A stretch of 64,000 nucleotides of DNA from Bifidobacterium angulatum DSM 20098 = JCM 7096 (GCF_001025155.1 NZ_AP012322.1:62001-126000); one strand, 5' to 3'. Positions 10,208 to 19,955 are shown, numbered from the stretch's first letter. A program made the numbers and translations. The notes: generated from the sequence alone by a model not told the origin.

Positions 10208-11077
10208 ATGTGCAGATTACTGGGATACGCAACGGCAGGTGCCAATCTAAGCCTCAACGATATCCTGGGCATCCCCACCGTCGAGGAATTCCGCGAATTA
10301 AGCCGCATTCATAACGACGGCTGGGGTTGCGCCTCGCTATACGATCCGCCCGAGACGCCGGGCACGATGGACGGCGGCGCACCATCGCCGGAAACCGGCA
10401 CCAAACTCTACAAATCCACTGTGGCGGCGAAGCACGACCCCTTGTTCCACGAGCTCGTTCGAGAAGGCGCACGCGGGGCGCTCTACCATCTGAGACTCGC
10501 ATCCTCGGGCATTCCGCTGATTCTGGAAAACCAGCAGCCGTTCTTCAGCAATGGCCTGAGCTTCATCCACAATGGCGACATCTCCGACTCGCACGGCCGC
10601 AACATCGTAGACAACAAGCAGTACCCGGTGAACCGCAGCACGTTCCTCGGCACCGGCGGGCGTTCCGATTCCGCGATCTTCTTCTCGATCATCCTCGAAT
10701 ACATCGCCTCCGGCTACGAACTGGACGAGGCCGTGGCCCAGACCGTGCGCCAGCTGCGTCAGACCTACCCGAAGTCGAGCTACAACTGCATGATCCAGTC
10801 GCAGGACACGTTCATCGCATTGAACGCGGCCGGGCGTGAACGCACATCGTCGCGCATCATCGAGATCTACGAGGAATACGGTGTGGGGGAGAAAGCCCTG
10901 GACTACCGTGTGATGCGCTACCGCCCGCTTACCGACGATCAGAACAATGCCGCCGGCATCGTGGTGGCATCATCCGGCTTCGATCAGTTCGAAGCGGACG
11001 GTTGGAAGGAACTCGGCAACGATCAGATGATCGTGGCCTCCAATCGCACCGGACAATGGCGGATTCGCGGCATCTGA
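10208..11077 (+). CDS. Class II glutamine amidotransferase
   Basis: This 289-residue protein begins MCRLLGY, placing the catalytic cysteine at position 2 after Met removal as in Ntn-type class II glutamine amidotransferases of the YafJ/EgtC type. Further typical elements are NDGWGCASLY, HLRLASSGIP and QPFFSNGLSFIHNGDI. It should hydrolyse glutamine or a gamma-glutamyl compound, but no synthetase partner is encoded nearby, so its role is unknown. There is no strong ribosome-binding site, and ATG 10208 is fixed by the family N-terminus. Confidence 0.85.
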   Translation: MCRLLGYATAGANLSLNDILGIPTVEEFRELSRIHNDGWGCASLYDPPETPGTMDGGAPSPETGTKLYKSTVAAKHDPLFHELVREGARGALYHLRLASSGIPLILENQQPFFSNGLSFIHNGDISDSHGRNIVDNKQYPVNRSTFLGTGGRSDSAIFFSIILEYIASGYELDEAVAQTVRQLRQTYPKSSYNCMIQSQDTFIALNAAGRERTSSRIIEIYEEYGVGEKALDYRVMRYRPLTDDQNNAAGIVVASSGFDQFEADGWKELGNDQMIVASNRTGQWRIRGI

Positions 11078-11132
11078 AAGCCGTGCGGTCTAAAAGCGCA
11101 AATCCACGGCAGGCTACCGTCAACGACCTAAG

Positions 11133-11909
11133 ATGGTGCGTATGACTGGCTATATCCCAACTCTCGAACAAGTCGACGAACTGCATCATCGCATCGCCCC
11201 CAGCGACGCAGCCTATGATCTGATCCACCGCCACTGCGTCATCGTGGCTCGGATCGCACGTGCGCTCGCTCGCAGACAGAACGCGTTGTTCACCCGGCGT
11301 TGCACGTTGCCGCAGGATGCCGCGGAACTGGCCGGACGTTGCGGGGCGGCGGCATCGGATGCGAACACCGAGGCGCAGCATGTGGTGCCGCCTTCCGACA
11401 ATGTGATCGGAGGCAAGGTGCCGCCCCGGCTCATCGACGAGCATCTGGTGGTCATCGGCGGTCTGCTGCATGATATCGGCACCTATCGTGTGCTCAAGCA
11501 CGACGGTACGGACGGCGAACCATTGCAGTTCAATGGGCCCGAATACATCAAACATGGCATTCTGGGCTACGAGTACCTGCTGGAGCAGGGTGTGGCGGAA
11601 GAGATCGCGCAATTCGCGCGCAACCACACCGGTGTCGGCCTGACCAAGGATGACGTGGTGCGTCAGGGTCTGCCGCTGCCGCCTGCGGATTATGTGCCTG
11701 TGAATCTCGAGCAGGAGCTGGTGATGGTGGCCGACAAGTACAACAGCAAGTCGCTGCCGCCCAAGTTCCTCACCGCCGGCGCGTATACGGCGCGTGCCGA
11801 ACGGTTCGGCGAGGAGAACAAGCAACGCTGGCTGGATCTGCTGGATCAGTATGGTGTGGTGGATGTGGAGCCGATGGCCGCCGAATACGGCATGGTGCTC
11901 AAGCGTTGA
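11133..11909 (+). CDS. HD-domain phosphohydrolase
   Basis: This protein of about 258 residues carries an HD metal-binding domain: a His in IHRHCVIVARIAR, the HD pair in LLHDIGTYRV, and later His in NHTGVGL, followed by an Asp in VADKYNS. An insertion of about 40 residues rich in Ala and Arg separates the first His helix from the HD pair. HD proteins of this size are often nucleotide or phosphate-ester hydrolases, but the substrate is unknown. The start could also be ATG 11142. The gene ends in a convergent region with a perfect terminator. Confidence 0.8.
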   Translation: MVRMTGYIPTLEQVDELHHRIAPSDAAYDLIHRHCVIVARIARALARRQNALFTRRCTLPQDAAELAGRCGAAASDANTEAQHVVPPSDNVIGGKVPPRLIDEHLVVIGGLLHDIGTYRVLKHDGTDGEPLQFNGPEYIKHGILGYEYLLEQGVAEEIAQFARNHTGVGLTKDDVVRQGLPLPPADYVPVNLEQELVMVADKYNSKSLPPKFLTAGAYTARAERFGEENKQRWLDLLDQYGVVDVEPMAAEYGMVLKR

Positions 11910-11950
11910 TTACCGCAGCCGCTGCAGCCCGGTGGTACAACCAATAACAA

Positions 11951-11997
11951 CCAATAACGGCGTGGGCGGATATGATTTCCGCCCACGCCGTTATTGG
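11951..11997. terminator. Bidirectional terminator between convergent genes
   Basis: A perfect 20-bp stem (11951-11970 with 11978-11997) and a 7-nt loop lie between the rightward HD gene and the leftward ABC gene. The A/T-rich ends (CCAATAA and TTATTGG) serve both directions. Confidence 0.85.
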
Positions 11998-12031
11998 TGT
12001 TCTACGATGTTGCGCCGGTTTGGATCGGGCC

Positions 12032-13075
12032 TCAGTCGGTCAGGTCGTAGACCTTCTGGGCCGCACTGGCCACGGCATCGTCGCTGGTGACGATGATGAC
12101 CACGCGCTTGGGGTCGCGGCTGCGGGCGATGCGCCGCAGCAGTTCCAGCAGTTCGGCGGCATCGGACTCGCTCAGCCCCTTGGTCGGCTCGTCGAGAATC
12201 ACGGTTTCCGCGTCGCAGCATAGCGCGCGTGCGATGGCCACGCGGCGTTGGTCGAGCGGGGACAGTTCGCTCACCTTCTTGCCGCTGGTCGCTTCGGTGT
12301 ATCCAACGCTTTGCAGCATTTCACGGGCGATCACCGGCTTGGGCTTGAGGAAGCCGCGGCCCGAGCCGTTCATGGCGTACAGCAGGCTGCCTTCGGCATC
12401 GAGGTCGCCGCGCACCGCATACCGCTGTGGCACCAGTCCGAGACGGTGCCCGCGCAGTTCGCCGAGTTCCAATTCGGTGAAATTCGAGCTTTTCGACATC
12501 ACTTCGCCGGAGGTGGGGGCCATGAACGCGCCCATAACGGCCATCAGCGTGGTGCGCTGCTCGGGATCGTCCTCATCGCTAAGCACCTTGACCGCATACA
12601 GCGTGCCCGTATAGAAGGCCATCGACAGGTCGTCAAGCACATGACGGCCTGTTTTGCGTGCGGTTGTGGTGACATGGTTCAACGAGAACGTGGGGTACGA
12701 CTTGAGCAGCACGCGGTCGCGCACCTGCCTGTCAAGACGATGGTTCGTGGTGGCGTAGGCGCGTTCGGTTGCGGCATTGGTCTTGCTTGCGTCCTTGCCT
12801 TTGGCCAGCCGCATGGTCTGGTCGACGTGGCTGGCGTTGGCGGAGGTCGCCGTGGCGTTGGCGTCGGTGTCGACGGCAGGCTTGGCGGCCTTGTCCGCAT
12901 CGTCTTGCGCCGTGCCTGCGGCGGGTTGTGCGGGTGCCTCGCCGAAGCTGCCGGCGTCGTCGTATTCGACGCTGAACTCAAGGGACTCGATATCGCCGCT
13001 GGCATGCTGGTCGCCGGTGTGCTGGTCGTTGAGGTCGTTGCTCATGGTTTCGTCCTTATCGATATCGTTGCTCAT
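12032..13075 (-). CDS. Degenerate ABC transporter ATP-binding subunit
   Basis: This 347-residue protein has the overall layout of a MacB/LolD-type ATPase but several motifs are altered. The Walker A position (about residues 163-178) reads VLSDEDDPEQRTTLM instead of GxxGxGK(S/T), the signature is LSPLD instead of LSGGQ, and the H-loop His is replaced (VTSDD). Walker B (VILDEPT, about 292-298) and a Q-loop (VPQ) remain. The first 110 residues are an acidic, Ala-rich, probably disordered extension. Its ATG overlaps the stop of the upstream permease gene by 4 bp, so the two are coupled. ATP binding is doubtful; it may be a structural partner. Confidence 0.85.
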   Translation of the reverse strand: MSNDIDKDETMSNDLNDQHTGDQHASGDIESLEFSVEYDDAGSFGEAPAQPAAGTAQDDADKAAKPAVDTDANATATSANASHVDQTMRLAKGKDASKTNAATERAYATTNHRLDRQVRDRVLLKSYPTFSLNHVTTTARKTGRHVLDDLSMAFYTGTLYAVKVLSDEDDPEQRTTLMAVMGAFMAPTSGEVMSKSSNFTELELGELRGHRLGLVPQRYAVRGDLDAEGSLLYAMNGSGRGFLKPKPVIAREMLQSVGYTEATSGKKVSELSPLDQRRVAIARALCCDAETVILDEPTKGLSESDAAELLELLRRIARSRDPKRVVIIVTSDDAVASAAQKVYDLTD

Positions 13076-14400
13076 GCCTTCGCCTCCGTTGCCGGGCCTG
13101 CCGGCTTGAAGAGATTGGCGGTGCGGAAGACCACCGGGCCGAACAGTGCCACGACGGCGAGAATCGCGATGCCGCCCAGCGAGTTGCGGATGGCCGACGA
13201 TACGATCGCCGTACTCATTGGTGTGGCGAATCCGCACAATGCCTTGCCGATCGGCTGCGCGGCGAATCCGCCGATAAGCAGACCGAGCGCGATGGGCACC
13301 ACGGTCAGCATCAGGGTTTCCACAATGAACTGCCAGGCGAGACGCGGTTTGGTGACACCGGTGATCAGGCCCATGCCGATTTCGTCGCGGCGGACGATCC
13401 AGGTGCGCATGATGGTGATGATCACCAGCAGCACACCACCGACAGCCAGCAGCACGATCTGGGCGATGCGCATCCACGATGCGGTGCTGTCGAGCGGTTC
13501 GAGTTTCTTGTTGTAGGCGTCCAAAGACGGCGAGGAGAGCTCATAGCCCTTGGGCATGGACTTCTTGGCCAGTTTGGCGAAGGTCTGGTAGTCGGCCGGG
13601 CTGCTGAGCAGGAAGGTGATGTCGAGGTCCGGCATGGCCCAGGTGCCCTTCGGGGACTTTTCCGGGTCGAGGCCGTTGGTGTATGCGGTGGCGTATGCCG
13701 TGTAGATCACGTTGTCGGGATTCTGCTTGGCCAGCGTGTACGACTTGGCGGTGGCGGGGTTTGCATACTTGTAGATGCCCTGCACGGTATAGGTGTATTT
13801 CTTCGAGGCGTCGGTCGGATTCGCCACGGTGAATGTGGAGCCGACCGTCAGCTTGTTCTTGTCGGCCAGGGCTTTCGAAATCAGTGCGCCGGTGAATTTG
13901 GTGTCGGTGTACTTGAGCTTCTTGCCCTTGACCAGGGTGATTTCGCCGAGATCGTTGTTTTTCAAGGCTTTGGCGTCGTAGAAGCTGCGTAGCAGCAGTT
14001 CGCCGCCGGTGTTGTCGGCGGATTCGTCGGCGGTTCCGGCGATGGCCTTCAGCGAGTCGCTTTGGCGTACCGGGACGGTTTCGGCGAAGGAGTAGGTGAA
14101 CGAGAGCGACTTGCTCTGTGCCGCTACGGCGATGGGGGAGTAGTCGGTGAAGGTCAGATAGTGTTCGGTTGTGGCTTTGGCATCGTCGCCTTTCATCTGG
14201 GACTGCAGCTTTGCGCCCGGCCTGATTACGGCGGTAGGCTTCTGTGCCTGGTATTCGGTGCCGTGGGCGGCGGTCTGCTTGGTCAGTACCGCGGCGGAGG
14301 TGATGGTGCCGAACGACATGATCAGCGCCAGTATGACGGTCAGGATGGAATACGCCCGGTGCCTGCCGAGGGCATGCCAGGCGTTGGTGAGAACGAACAT
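13072..14400 (-). CDS. FtsX/MacB-type ABC transporter permease
   Basis: This 442-residue protein has one N-terminal membrane helix (residues about 15-40), a large extracellular domain (about 45-305), and three C-terminal membrane helices. This is the MacB/FtsX topology. The extracellular part is rich in Lys, Thr and Ala with no cysteine. Such permeases drive mechanotransmission or export of peptides and lipids rather than classic import. It is the first gene of a two-gene leftward operon with the degenerate ATPase. The 187-bp gap upstream should carry the promoter. Confidence 0.85.
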   Translation of the reverse strand: MFVLTNAWHALGRHRAYSILTVILALIMSFGTITSAAVLTKQTAAHGTEYQAQKPTAVIRPGAKLQSQMKGDDAKATTEHYLTFTDYSPIAVAAQSKSLSFTYSFAETVPVRQSDSLKAIAGTADESADNTGGELLLRSFYDAKALKNNDLGEITLVKGKKLKYTDTKFTGALISKALADKNKLTVGSTFTVANPTDASKKYTYTVQGIYKYANPATAKSYTLAKQNPDNVIYTAYATAYTNGLDPEKSPKGTWAMPDLDITFLLSSPADYQTFAKLAKKSMPKGYELSSPSLDAYNKKLEPLDSTASWMRIAQIVLLAVGGVLLVIITIMRTWIVRRDEIGMGLITGVTKPRLAWQFIVETLMLTVVPIALGLLIGGFAAQPIGKALCGFATPMSTAIVSSAIRNSLGGIAILAVVALFGPVVFRTANLFKPAGPATEAKA

Positions 14401-14587
14401 GTGATGGTTTCTCCAGTTCTCTCAAGGCTTATACAACGGTTAGTTCCAACTTAAGACAGTAGGCTGGATTTGTTGGAGGTTATCTCGCCCAATGCTGGTA
14501 CGAGGCTCGGTGAAGTCTGGGAGATTCCTGAGAATTTCTGTAATCGTGTGGACGGGCGTGCTGCTTTGTGCGTGGAGGGTCGGAGCG

Positions 14588-15622
14588 TTAGTTGATGCTG
14601 GTGCCGCGCAGGGTGAGTTTGGTGGCGAATTTCAGCATGAACGGAACGGGGGAGATGCCCCTGTTGTTAAGTTCCTTGTCGAGGATTTCCGCGGCGGCGC
14701 TGCCCATCTGCTCGGTGTACACCGTGACGGCGCTGAGCTGCGGGAATACCTGCTTGGCGATGGCGGTGTCGTTGAACGAGATGAGGCTTACCTGCTCGGG
14801 CACCTTGATGCCGGCTTCCTGCAGCGCCCGCAGCGCGCCGATGGCCAGTGAATCGTTGGCGATGAAGAACGCCTGCGGCAGGTCGCGCGGATGGTCCTTG
14901 ATGGCCTGTTTCATCAGCCGGTAGCCGTCGCTGGTGGTGAAGTTGCCGACGTACATATTCGCCGGGTTGTACAGCTTCCATTCGGTCAGATAGTTGCGGA
15001 ACGTGTAGTAGCGTCGGTCGGCAAGCTTGGAGGATTTGTCGGCCGTATACTCCTCGCCGGCGATCATGCCGATATTGGTTTGCTTATGGCGTAGGAAGTG
15101 GTCGACCACGCTGGTGACGGAATTGATGAAGTCAGGCATGATGCAGGTGAATCCAGCGTTCAGGGTGTCGCTGTCGACGAACACGATGTGCTTGTTCAGC
15201 TTGCCGAGTGTGCGCACCTGTTCGGAGCTGAACTTACCGACGGCGATGATGCCGTCGGCGTCTTCGAAATCGGCGTGGGACGAATCGTTGAACACGCGTG
15301 TGATGGCGTAGCCGAGCTCTTCGAGCCGACGTTCGATGCCGATGCGGATGGAATAGTAGTAGAGATCCTGCAGCTCCTGGCGTTCGGTGTACCACTGGAC
15401 GACAACGACGCGGCGTTGCTTCTTGGCTTTCCCGCCGGCTTTGCGGTGCTTTTTGTAGCCGAGCTGTTCGGCGGTGGCGAAGATCTTCTTGCGGGTGTTC
15501 TCGTTGACCGACATGGTCGCGTCTTCATTGAGCACACGGGATACGGTGGCGATGGAGACTCCGACGATGGTGGCGATGTCTTTGATGGTGGGGGCTTTGC
15601 CCTTCCGCTTGGTATCCGTCAT
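14588..15622 (-). CDS. LacI-family transcriptional regulator (probable gal regulator)
   Basis: This 344-residue protein has an N-terminal helix-turn-helix (TIKDIATIVGVSIATVSRVL, about residues 12-31) and a periplasmic-binding-protein-like sensor domain. A basic linker (KKHRKAGGKAKKQRR) follows the hinge. It is divergent from galK, with a TTTAGTAAA palindrome about 60 bp before its start and a second one nearer galK. I infer that it controls galK-galT-galE and itself, with galactose or a galactoside as effector, but the neighbouring LacI at 24894 could equally bind these sites. Confidence 0.9.
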   Translation of the reverse strand: MTDTKRKGKAPTIKDIATIVGVSIATVSRVLNEDATMSVNENTRKKIFATAEQLGYKKHRKAGGKAKKQRRVVVVQWYTERQELQDLYYYSIRIGIERRLEELGYAITRVFNDSSHADFEDADGIIAVGKFSSEQVRTLGKLNKHIVFVDSDTLNAGFTCIMPDFINSVTSVVDHFLRHKQTNIGMIAGEEYTADKSSKLADRRYYTFRNYLTEWKLYNPANMYVGNFTTSDGYRLMKQAIKDHPRDLPQAFFIANDSLAIGALRALQEAGIKVPEQVSLISFNDTAIAKQVFPQLSAVTVYTEQMGSAAAEILDKELNNRGISPVPFMLKFATKLTLRGTSIN

Positions 15623-15684
15623 CGTGATCTCCTTCTGTGCCGTAGGCCGTAGAGCGAGGAGGCTGTTCCATTATGGCACAGAAT

Positions 15685-15693
15685 TTTAGTAAA
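15685..15693. promoter_or_regulatory. TTTAGTAAA operator-like palindrome, lacI side
   Basis: TTTAGTAAAC lies about 62 bp upstream of the LacI start. The same 9-mer recurs at 15873, 19922 and 26184, all beside galactoside genes. Confidence 0.55.
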
Positions 15694-15872
15694 CATACAG
15701 GTTCTCAGGTATAGCCGCTACACTACAGGAGTAGGACGTCAAAGAGGCCGTCCCACACAACCACAGATCCGCGTGCCGAATTTTCCTCTTCCCCCATCGG
15801 TGCGCGGTATGCTTTCTCAACGGCCTCTCCCGACGGAACGGTACAAGACGTTCATATCCAGCATAGGGATTA

Positions 15873-15881
15873 TTTACTAAA
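15873..15881. promoter_or_regulatory. TTTAGTAAA operator-like palindrome, galK side
   Basis: The site reads TTTACTAAA on the plus strand, the complement of TTTAGTAAA, inside an AT-rich tract about 165 bp before galK. Confidence 0.55.
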
Positions 15882-16043
15882 ATATTTTGTAAAGAAATTG
15901 TGTAGTTAAGTTGGCTATGAATATTAAAATGGGGCAAAAGCCTGAAATATAGCCAAATATCCTTGTTAAGTAAAAAATTTTGAGAAAGCGTAAAACTAGG
16001 TAAAATTGTTGGCAACAGCAGCTAAAAAACGAAGGAGTTTCTC

Positions 16044-17219
16044 ATGGACACTGCCGAACTGAACGTTAAATTCCAGGAAGTCTTTGGCGCACAGCCTGAT
16101 GCCACATTCTTCTCCCCGGGCCGCATCAATCTGATCGGCGAGCACACCGACTACAACGGCGGTCACGTGTTCCCCGCCGCGATCACCCTGGGTACCTACG
16201 GCGCGGCCCGCAAGCGCGATGACAACAAGCTGCGCTTCTATTCCGCCAACTTCGAAGAGGTCGGCATCGTCGAATCCCGTCTCGACGAGCTGGTCTACAA
16301 GAAGGAAGACAACTGGACTAACTACGCCAAGGGCGTGCTGAAGTTCCTCGGCGAAGAAGGCCACGCCATCACCAGCGGCATGGACGTGTTCGTCTACGGC
16401 AACATCCCGAACGGCTCCGGCCTGAGCTCCTCCGCATCGCTGGAACTGCTCATCGGCATCATCGCGCAGGAACTGTTCGACCTGAAGCTGGAACGCGTCG
16501 ACCTGGTCAAGATCGGCAAGCGCACCGAGAACGAGTTCATCGGCGTCAACTCCGGCATCATGGATCAGTTCGCCATTGGCATGGGCGCCGAGAACAAGGC
16601 GATCTACCTGGACACCAACACGCTGGTCTACGACCTGGTGCCGCTGGACCTGGGCGACAACGTCATCGTCATCATGAACACCAACAAGCGCCGCGAATTG
16701 GCCGACTCCAAGTACAACGAGCGTCGCGCCGAATGCGAGAAGGCCGTTGAGGAGCTCAACGCCAAGCTCAACATCAAGACGCTGGGCGAGCTGGACGAGG
16801 CAAGCTTCGACGAGTACGCCTACCTCATCAAGGACGGCAACCGCATTCGCCGCGCCCGCCATGCCGTTTCGGAGAACCAGCGCACGCTGAAGGCCCGTAA
16901 GGCGCTGGAATCCGGCGATCTCGACCGTTTCGGCCGTTTGATGAACGCCTCCCACGTCTCGCTGGAGCAGGACTACGAAGTCACCGGTCTTGAGCTGGAC
17001 ACCCTGGTGCACACCGCCTGGGAGCAGGACGGTGTGATCGGCGCCCGTATGACCGGCGCCGGCTTCGGCGGCTGCGCCATCGCCATCGTGAACAAAGACA
17101 AGGTCAACGCGTTCACCAAGGCCGTCGGCACCAAGTACGAGGAAGTCGTCGGCTACGCCCCGGCCTTCTACATCGCCGAGATCGCAGGCGGCTCCCGCGT
17201 GCTGTCCCGCAACAACTGA
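16044..17219 (+). CDS. galK: Galactokinase GalK
   Basis: This 391-residue GHMP kinase phosphorylates alpha-D-galactose to galactose-1-phosphate with ATP, the first step of the Leloir pathway. The signature [17 protein letters not shown] lies near residues 26-42, the ATP-binding loop [15 protein letters not shown] near residue 120, and the C-terminal motif [12 protein letters not shown] near residue 340. The start ATG has AAGGAG upstream (16031-16036). It leads the galK-galT-galE series and is divergent from a LacI regulator. The length is normal. Confidence 0.97.
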   Translation: MDTAELNVKFQEVFGAQPDATFFSPGRINLIGEHTDYNGGHVFPAAITLGTYGAARKRDDNKLRFYSANFEEVGIVESRLDELVYKKEDNWTNYAKGVLKFLGEEGHAITSGMDVFVYGNIPNGSGLSSSASLELLIGIIAQELFDLKLERVDLVKIGKRTENEFIGVNSGIMDQFAIGMGAENKAIYLDTNTLVYDLVPLDLGDNVIVIMNTNKRRELADSKYNERRAECEKAVEELNAKLNIKTLGELDEASFDEYAYLIKDGNRIRRARHAVSENQRTLKARKALESGDLDRFGRLMNASHVSLEQDYEVTGLELDTLVHTAWEQDGVIGARMTGAGFGGCAIAIVNKDKVNAFTKAVGTKYEEVVGYAPAFYIAEIAGGSRVLSRNN

Positions 17220-17229
17220 TGCAGCCATC

Positions 17230-17318
17230 GGCTCCCGAAGGAGCCTAGGATAATCGTGCGCGGCCCCGCCCGCCGTGCGCCGCGCACGATTCCAGCCGCC
17301 CGCCGTGCGTGGGCGGCA
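17230..17318. repeat. Three consecutive hairpins in the galK-galT gap
   Basis: GGCTCC-CGAA-GGAGCC (17230-17245) is followed by a 13-bp stem AATCGTGCGCGGC (17252-17264) with its complement at 17279-17291, then GCCGCCC/GGGCGGC (17296-17302 and 17312-17318). None has a T-run, so they probably affect mRNA processing or differential expression rather than terminate. Confidence 0.6.
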
Positions 17319-17375
17319 TCGCGACGGGCGATATATGACTATGAACCATTGGATACGAGGTAAGGAAGGCCTGAC

Positions 17376-18866
17376 ATGGCACAAGGGTTGGTGGACGAAT
17401 TCGTCAGCCAGGTGATCGCCAACAGCGATTACGAGGAAGTCGATCGCGTATATCTCACGAATCGCGTTATGGCGATCGTCGGCGAGGACGGTGCCGACGC
17501 GCCAGCTACCGCCGATGCCAACGACATCGTCGATCTGAAGGAAGAGCTTGCCGATCTGGCCGCACGCAACGGCAAGGTCGGCGACACCGCGGCGGAGAAG
17601 GACACCGTCGGCGCCCAGCTGATGGACTTCATCACCCCGGCCCCAAGCGTGGTGAACCGCACCTTCTGGAGCACCTACGAGCAGGACCCGGCCAAGGCCA
17701 TCGCCGACTTCTACGCGATGAGCAAGCGCAACGATTACGTCAAGACCAAGGCCATCGCCAAGAACATCTACTTCCCGGTGCCCACCGAATACGGCGACAT
17801 CGAAATCACCATCAATCTGTCCAAGCCGGAAAAGGACCCGAAGGCCATTGCCGCCGCCAAGAACGCGAAGACCTCCAGCTACCCCAAGTGCCAGCTGTGC
17901 ATCGAGAACGAAGGCTACCAGGGCCGCATCAACCACCCGGCGCGTGCGAACCACCGCGTGGTGCGTTTCGACATGGACGGCGAAGGCTGGGGCTTCCAGT
18001 ACTCCCCGTACGCCTACTTCAACGAGCACTGCATCTTCTTCTACGGCAAGCATGAGCCGATGAAGATCAGCAAGGAGACCTTCCACCGCCTGCTCGGCAT
18101 CGTTGAACAGTTCCCCGGCTACTTCGCCGGCTCCAACGCCGACCTGCCGATCGTCGGCGGATCCATCCTCGCCCATGAGCATTACCAGGGCGGCCGCCAC
18201 ACCTTCGCCATGGAGAAGGCCCCGGTCGAGACGGAATTCACCTTCGACGGCTTCGAAGGCGTGAAGGCCGGCATCGTCAAGTGGCCGATGTCCGTGATTC
18301 GACTGGCAGGCAAGAACTGCGATGAGATGGTCGAGCTGGCCTCCAAGATCCTCGACGCATGGCGTTCATACTCCGACCCCGATGCGCAGGTGCTCGCCGA
18401 ATCCAACGGCGAACCGCACCACACCATCACGCCGATCGCACGCAGGAAGGGCGACGAATACGAGCTCGACCTGGTGCTGCGCGACAATCAGACCTCCGAG
18501 GAGTTCCCCGACGGCATCTACCACCCGCACCCGGATGTGCAACACATCAAGAAGGAGAACATCGGCCTGATCGAGGTCATGGGTCTGGCCATCCTTCCGC
18601 CGCGCCTGCAGAAGGAGCTCGCCGAGGTCGAAAAGTTCGTGCTCGGCCGCGACAACGACATTGCCGAGTATCATCGTGCATGGGCGGAAGAAATCAAGCG
18701 GTCTCATCCCGAAGCGACGGAAGACACCGTCACCGGCATCGTCCAGGATGCCGTGGGCAAGGTCTTCAGCCGCGTGCTGGAAGACGCGGGTGTGTACAAG
18801 CGCACCCCTGAAGGCAAGGCCGCGTTCATGAAGTTTGTTCAAACCCTCGGAACAAAGGAGAAGTAA
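17376..18866 (+). CDS. galT: UTP/UDP-glucose hexose-1-phosphate uridylyltransferase (class II GalT)
   Basis: This 496-residue enzyme belongs to the class II GalT family found in Firmicutes and bifidobacteria, not to the shorter E. coli type. Features are YPKCQLCIENEGYQGR near residue 170, the active-site region GGSILAHEHYQGGRHTF near residue 258 and the GEPHHTITPIARR region near residue 346. It converts galactose-1-phosphate to UDP-galactose using UDP-glucose or UTP. It resembles the LnpC partner of the lacto-N-biose pathway, but no lacto-N-biose phosphorylase gene is present here. It is followed after 3 bp by galE. Confidence 0.95.
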   Translation: MAQGLVDEFVSQVIANSDYEEVDRVYLTNRVMAIVGEDGADAPATADANDIVDLKEELADLAARNGKVGDTAAEKDTVGAQLMDFITPAPSVVNRTFWSTYEQDPAKAIADFYAMSKRNDYVKTKAIAKNIYFPVPTEYGDIEITINLSKPEKDPKAIAAAKNAKTSSYPKCQLCIENEGYQGRINHPARANHRVVRFDMDGEGWGFQYSPYAYFNEHCIFFYGKHEPMKISKETFHRLLGIVEQFPGYFAGSNADLPIVGGSILAHEHYQGGRHTFAMEKAPVETEFTFDGFEGVKAGIVKWPMSVIRLAGKNCDEMVELASKILDAWRSYSDPDAQVLAESNGEPHHTITPIARRKGDEYELDLVLRDNQTSEEFPDGIYHPHPDVQHIKKENIGLIEVMGLAILPPRLQKELAEVEKFVLGRDNDIAEYHRAWAEEIKRSHPEATEDTVTGIVQDAVGKVFSRVLEDAGVYKRTPEGKAAFMKFVQTLGTKEK

Positions 18867-18869
18867 ACA

Positions 18870-19871
18870 ATGACTGTTATGGTCCTCGGTGGAGCCGGTT
18901 ACATCGGCTCCCACATGGTTGACCGACTGGTCGCAGCCGGCAAGGAGAAGGTCGTCGTCGTGGACAGCCTGGTGACCGGCCACCGCGCCGCAGTGAACCC
19001 GGCCGCGAAGTTCTACCAGGGCGATCTGGCCGATCAGGAGTTCATGCGCGGCGTGTTCCGCGAGAACCCGGACATCGACGCCGTGATCCACTTCGCCGCG
19101 TTCTCCCTGGTTGCGGAATCCATGAAGGAACCGCTGAAGTACTTCGACAACAACACCGCCGGCATGGTCAAGCTGCTTGAGGTGATGAAGGAGTTCGGCG
19201 TCAAGAAGATCGTGTTCTCCTCCACCGCCGCCACCTATGGCATTCCGGAGAAGATGCCGATTCGTGAGGATGACCCGCAGAAGCCGATCAACCCGTACGG
19301 CGAGAGCAAGCTCATGATGGAGAAGATCATGCGCTGGTGCGATCAGGCCTACGGCATCAAGTTCGTGGCCCTGCGCTACTTCAACGTCGCCGGTGCCAAG
19401 CCGGACGGATCCATCGGTGAGGATCACGGCCCCGAAACCCACCTGCTGCCGATCGTGCTGCAGGTCGCCCAGGGCAAGCGTGACAAGCTGATGATCTTCG
19501 GCGACGACTACAACACCCCCGACGGCACCAACGTGCGCGACTATGTACACCCCTTCGATCTGGCCGACGCGCACATCCTCGCCGTCGACTACCTGCGTGC
19601 CGGCAATGAGTCCAACGCCTTCAACCTCGGTTCCTCCACAGGCTTCTCGAACCTGCAGATTCTTGAGGCAGCCCGCAAGGTGACCGGCAAGGAGATCCCC
19701 GCTGAGATGGCACCGCGCCGCCCCGGCGACCCGGACACCCTGATCGCCGCTTCCGATAAGGCCCGCACCGTGCTCGGCTGGAAGCCGCAGTTCGACAACA
19801 TCGACAAGATCATCGAGACCGCTTGGGCATGGCATTCCACCCACCCGAACGGGTACGACGATCGTAAGTGA
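18870..19871 (+). CDS. galE: UDP-glucose 4-epimerase GalE
   Basis: This 333-residue short-chain dehydrogenase-type epimerase interconverts UDP-galactose and UDP-glucose with bound NAD. The Rossmann loop GGAGYIGS lies at residues 7-14, the catalytic serine/threonine region SSTAATYG at 117-124, and the YxxxK pair in YGESK with Tyr143. The start follows the galT stop by 3 bp with AAGGAG inside the galT 3' end, so it is coupled to galT. A strong terminator follows. Confidence 0.96.
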   Translation: MTVMVLGGAGYIGSHMVDRLVAAGKEKVVVVDSLVTGHRAAVNPAAKFYQGDLADQEFMRGVFRENPDIDAVIHFAAFSLVAESMKEPLKYFDNNTAGMVKLLEVMKEFGVKKIVFSSTAATYGIPEKMPIREDDPQKPINPYGESKLMMEKIMRWCDQAYGIKFVALRYFNVAGAKPDGSIGEDHGPETHLLPIVLQVAQGKRDKLMIFGDDYNTPDGTNVRDYVHPFDLADAHILAVDYLRAGNESNAFNLGSSTGFSNLQILEAARKVTGKEIPAEMAPRRPGDPDTLIAASDKARTVLGWKPQFDNIDKIIETAWAWHSTHPNGYDDRK

Positions 19872-19891
19872 TTTCGGCGCAATCGCCGCAG

Positions 19892-19921
19892 CAGGGCCTT
19901 CCTTCGGGGAGGCCCTGTTTG
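19892..19921 (+). terminator. Rho-independent terminator after galE
   Basis: CAGGGCCT and AGGCCCTG form the stem around a short TTCG-containing loop, followed by TTTG. It separates galE from the lacL promoter region. Confidence 0.8.
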
Positions 19922-19934
19922 TTTAGTAAACAAA
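19918..19934. promoter_or_regulatory. Operator-like palindrome before lacL (site 1)
   Basis: A perfect 17-bp palindrome, TTTGTTTA-G-TAAACAAA, contains the core TTTAGTAAA. It lies about 70 bp upstream of lacL. Confidence 0.65.
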
Positions 19935-19955
19935 GTAACGATTGCTAAATCCACG

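Larger units (their letters stand above)
15623..16043. other. Divergent regulatory region lacI/galK
   Basis: This 421-bp gap is AT-rich from about 15850, in contrast to the flanking genes. It contains the two TTTAGTAAA palindromes (listed separately) and several further GTAAA-type half-sites near 15990. No RNA gene or open frame with a ribosome-binding site is visible. It must contain the promoters of both flanking genes. Confidence 0.6.

Noticed and set aside
15996..18200. 734-codon minus-strand frame opposite galK-galT
   Set aside because: It crosses the galK-galT boundary opposite two certain genes; a GC-bias artefact.
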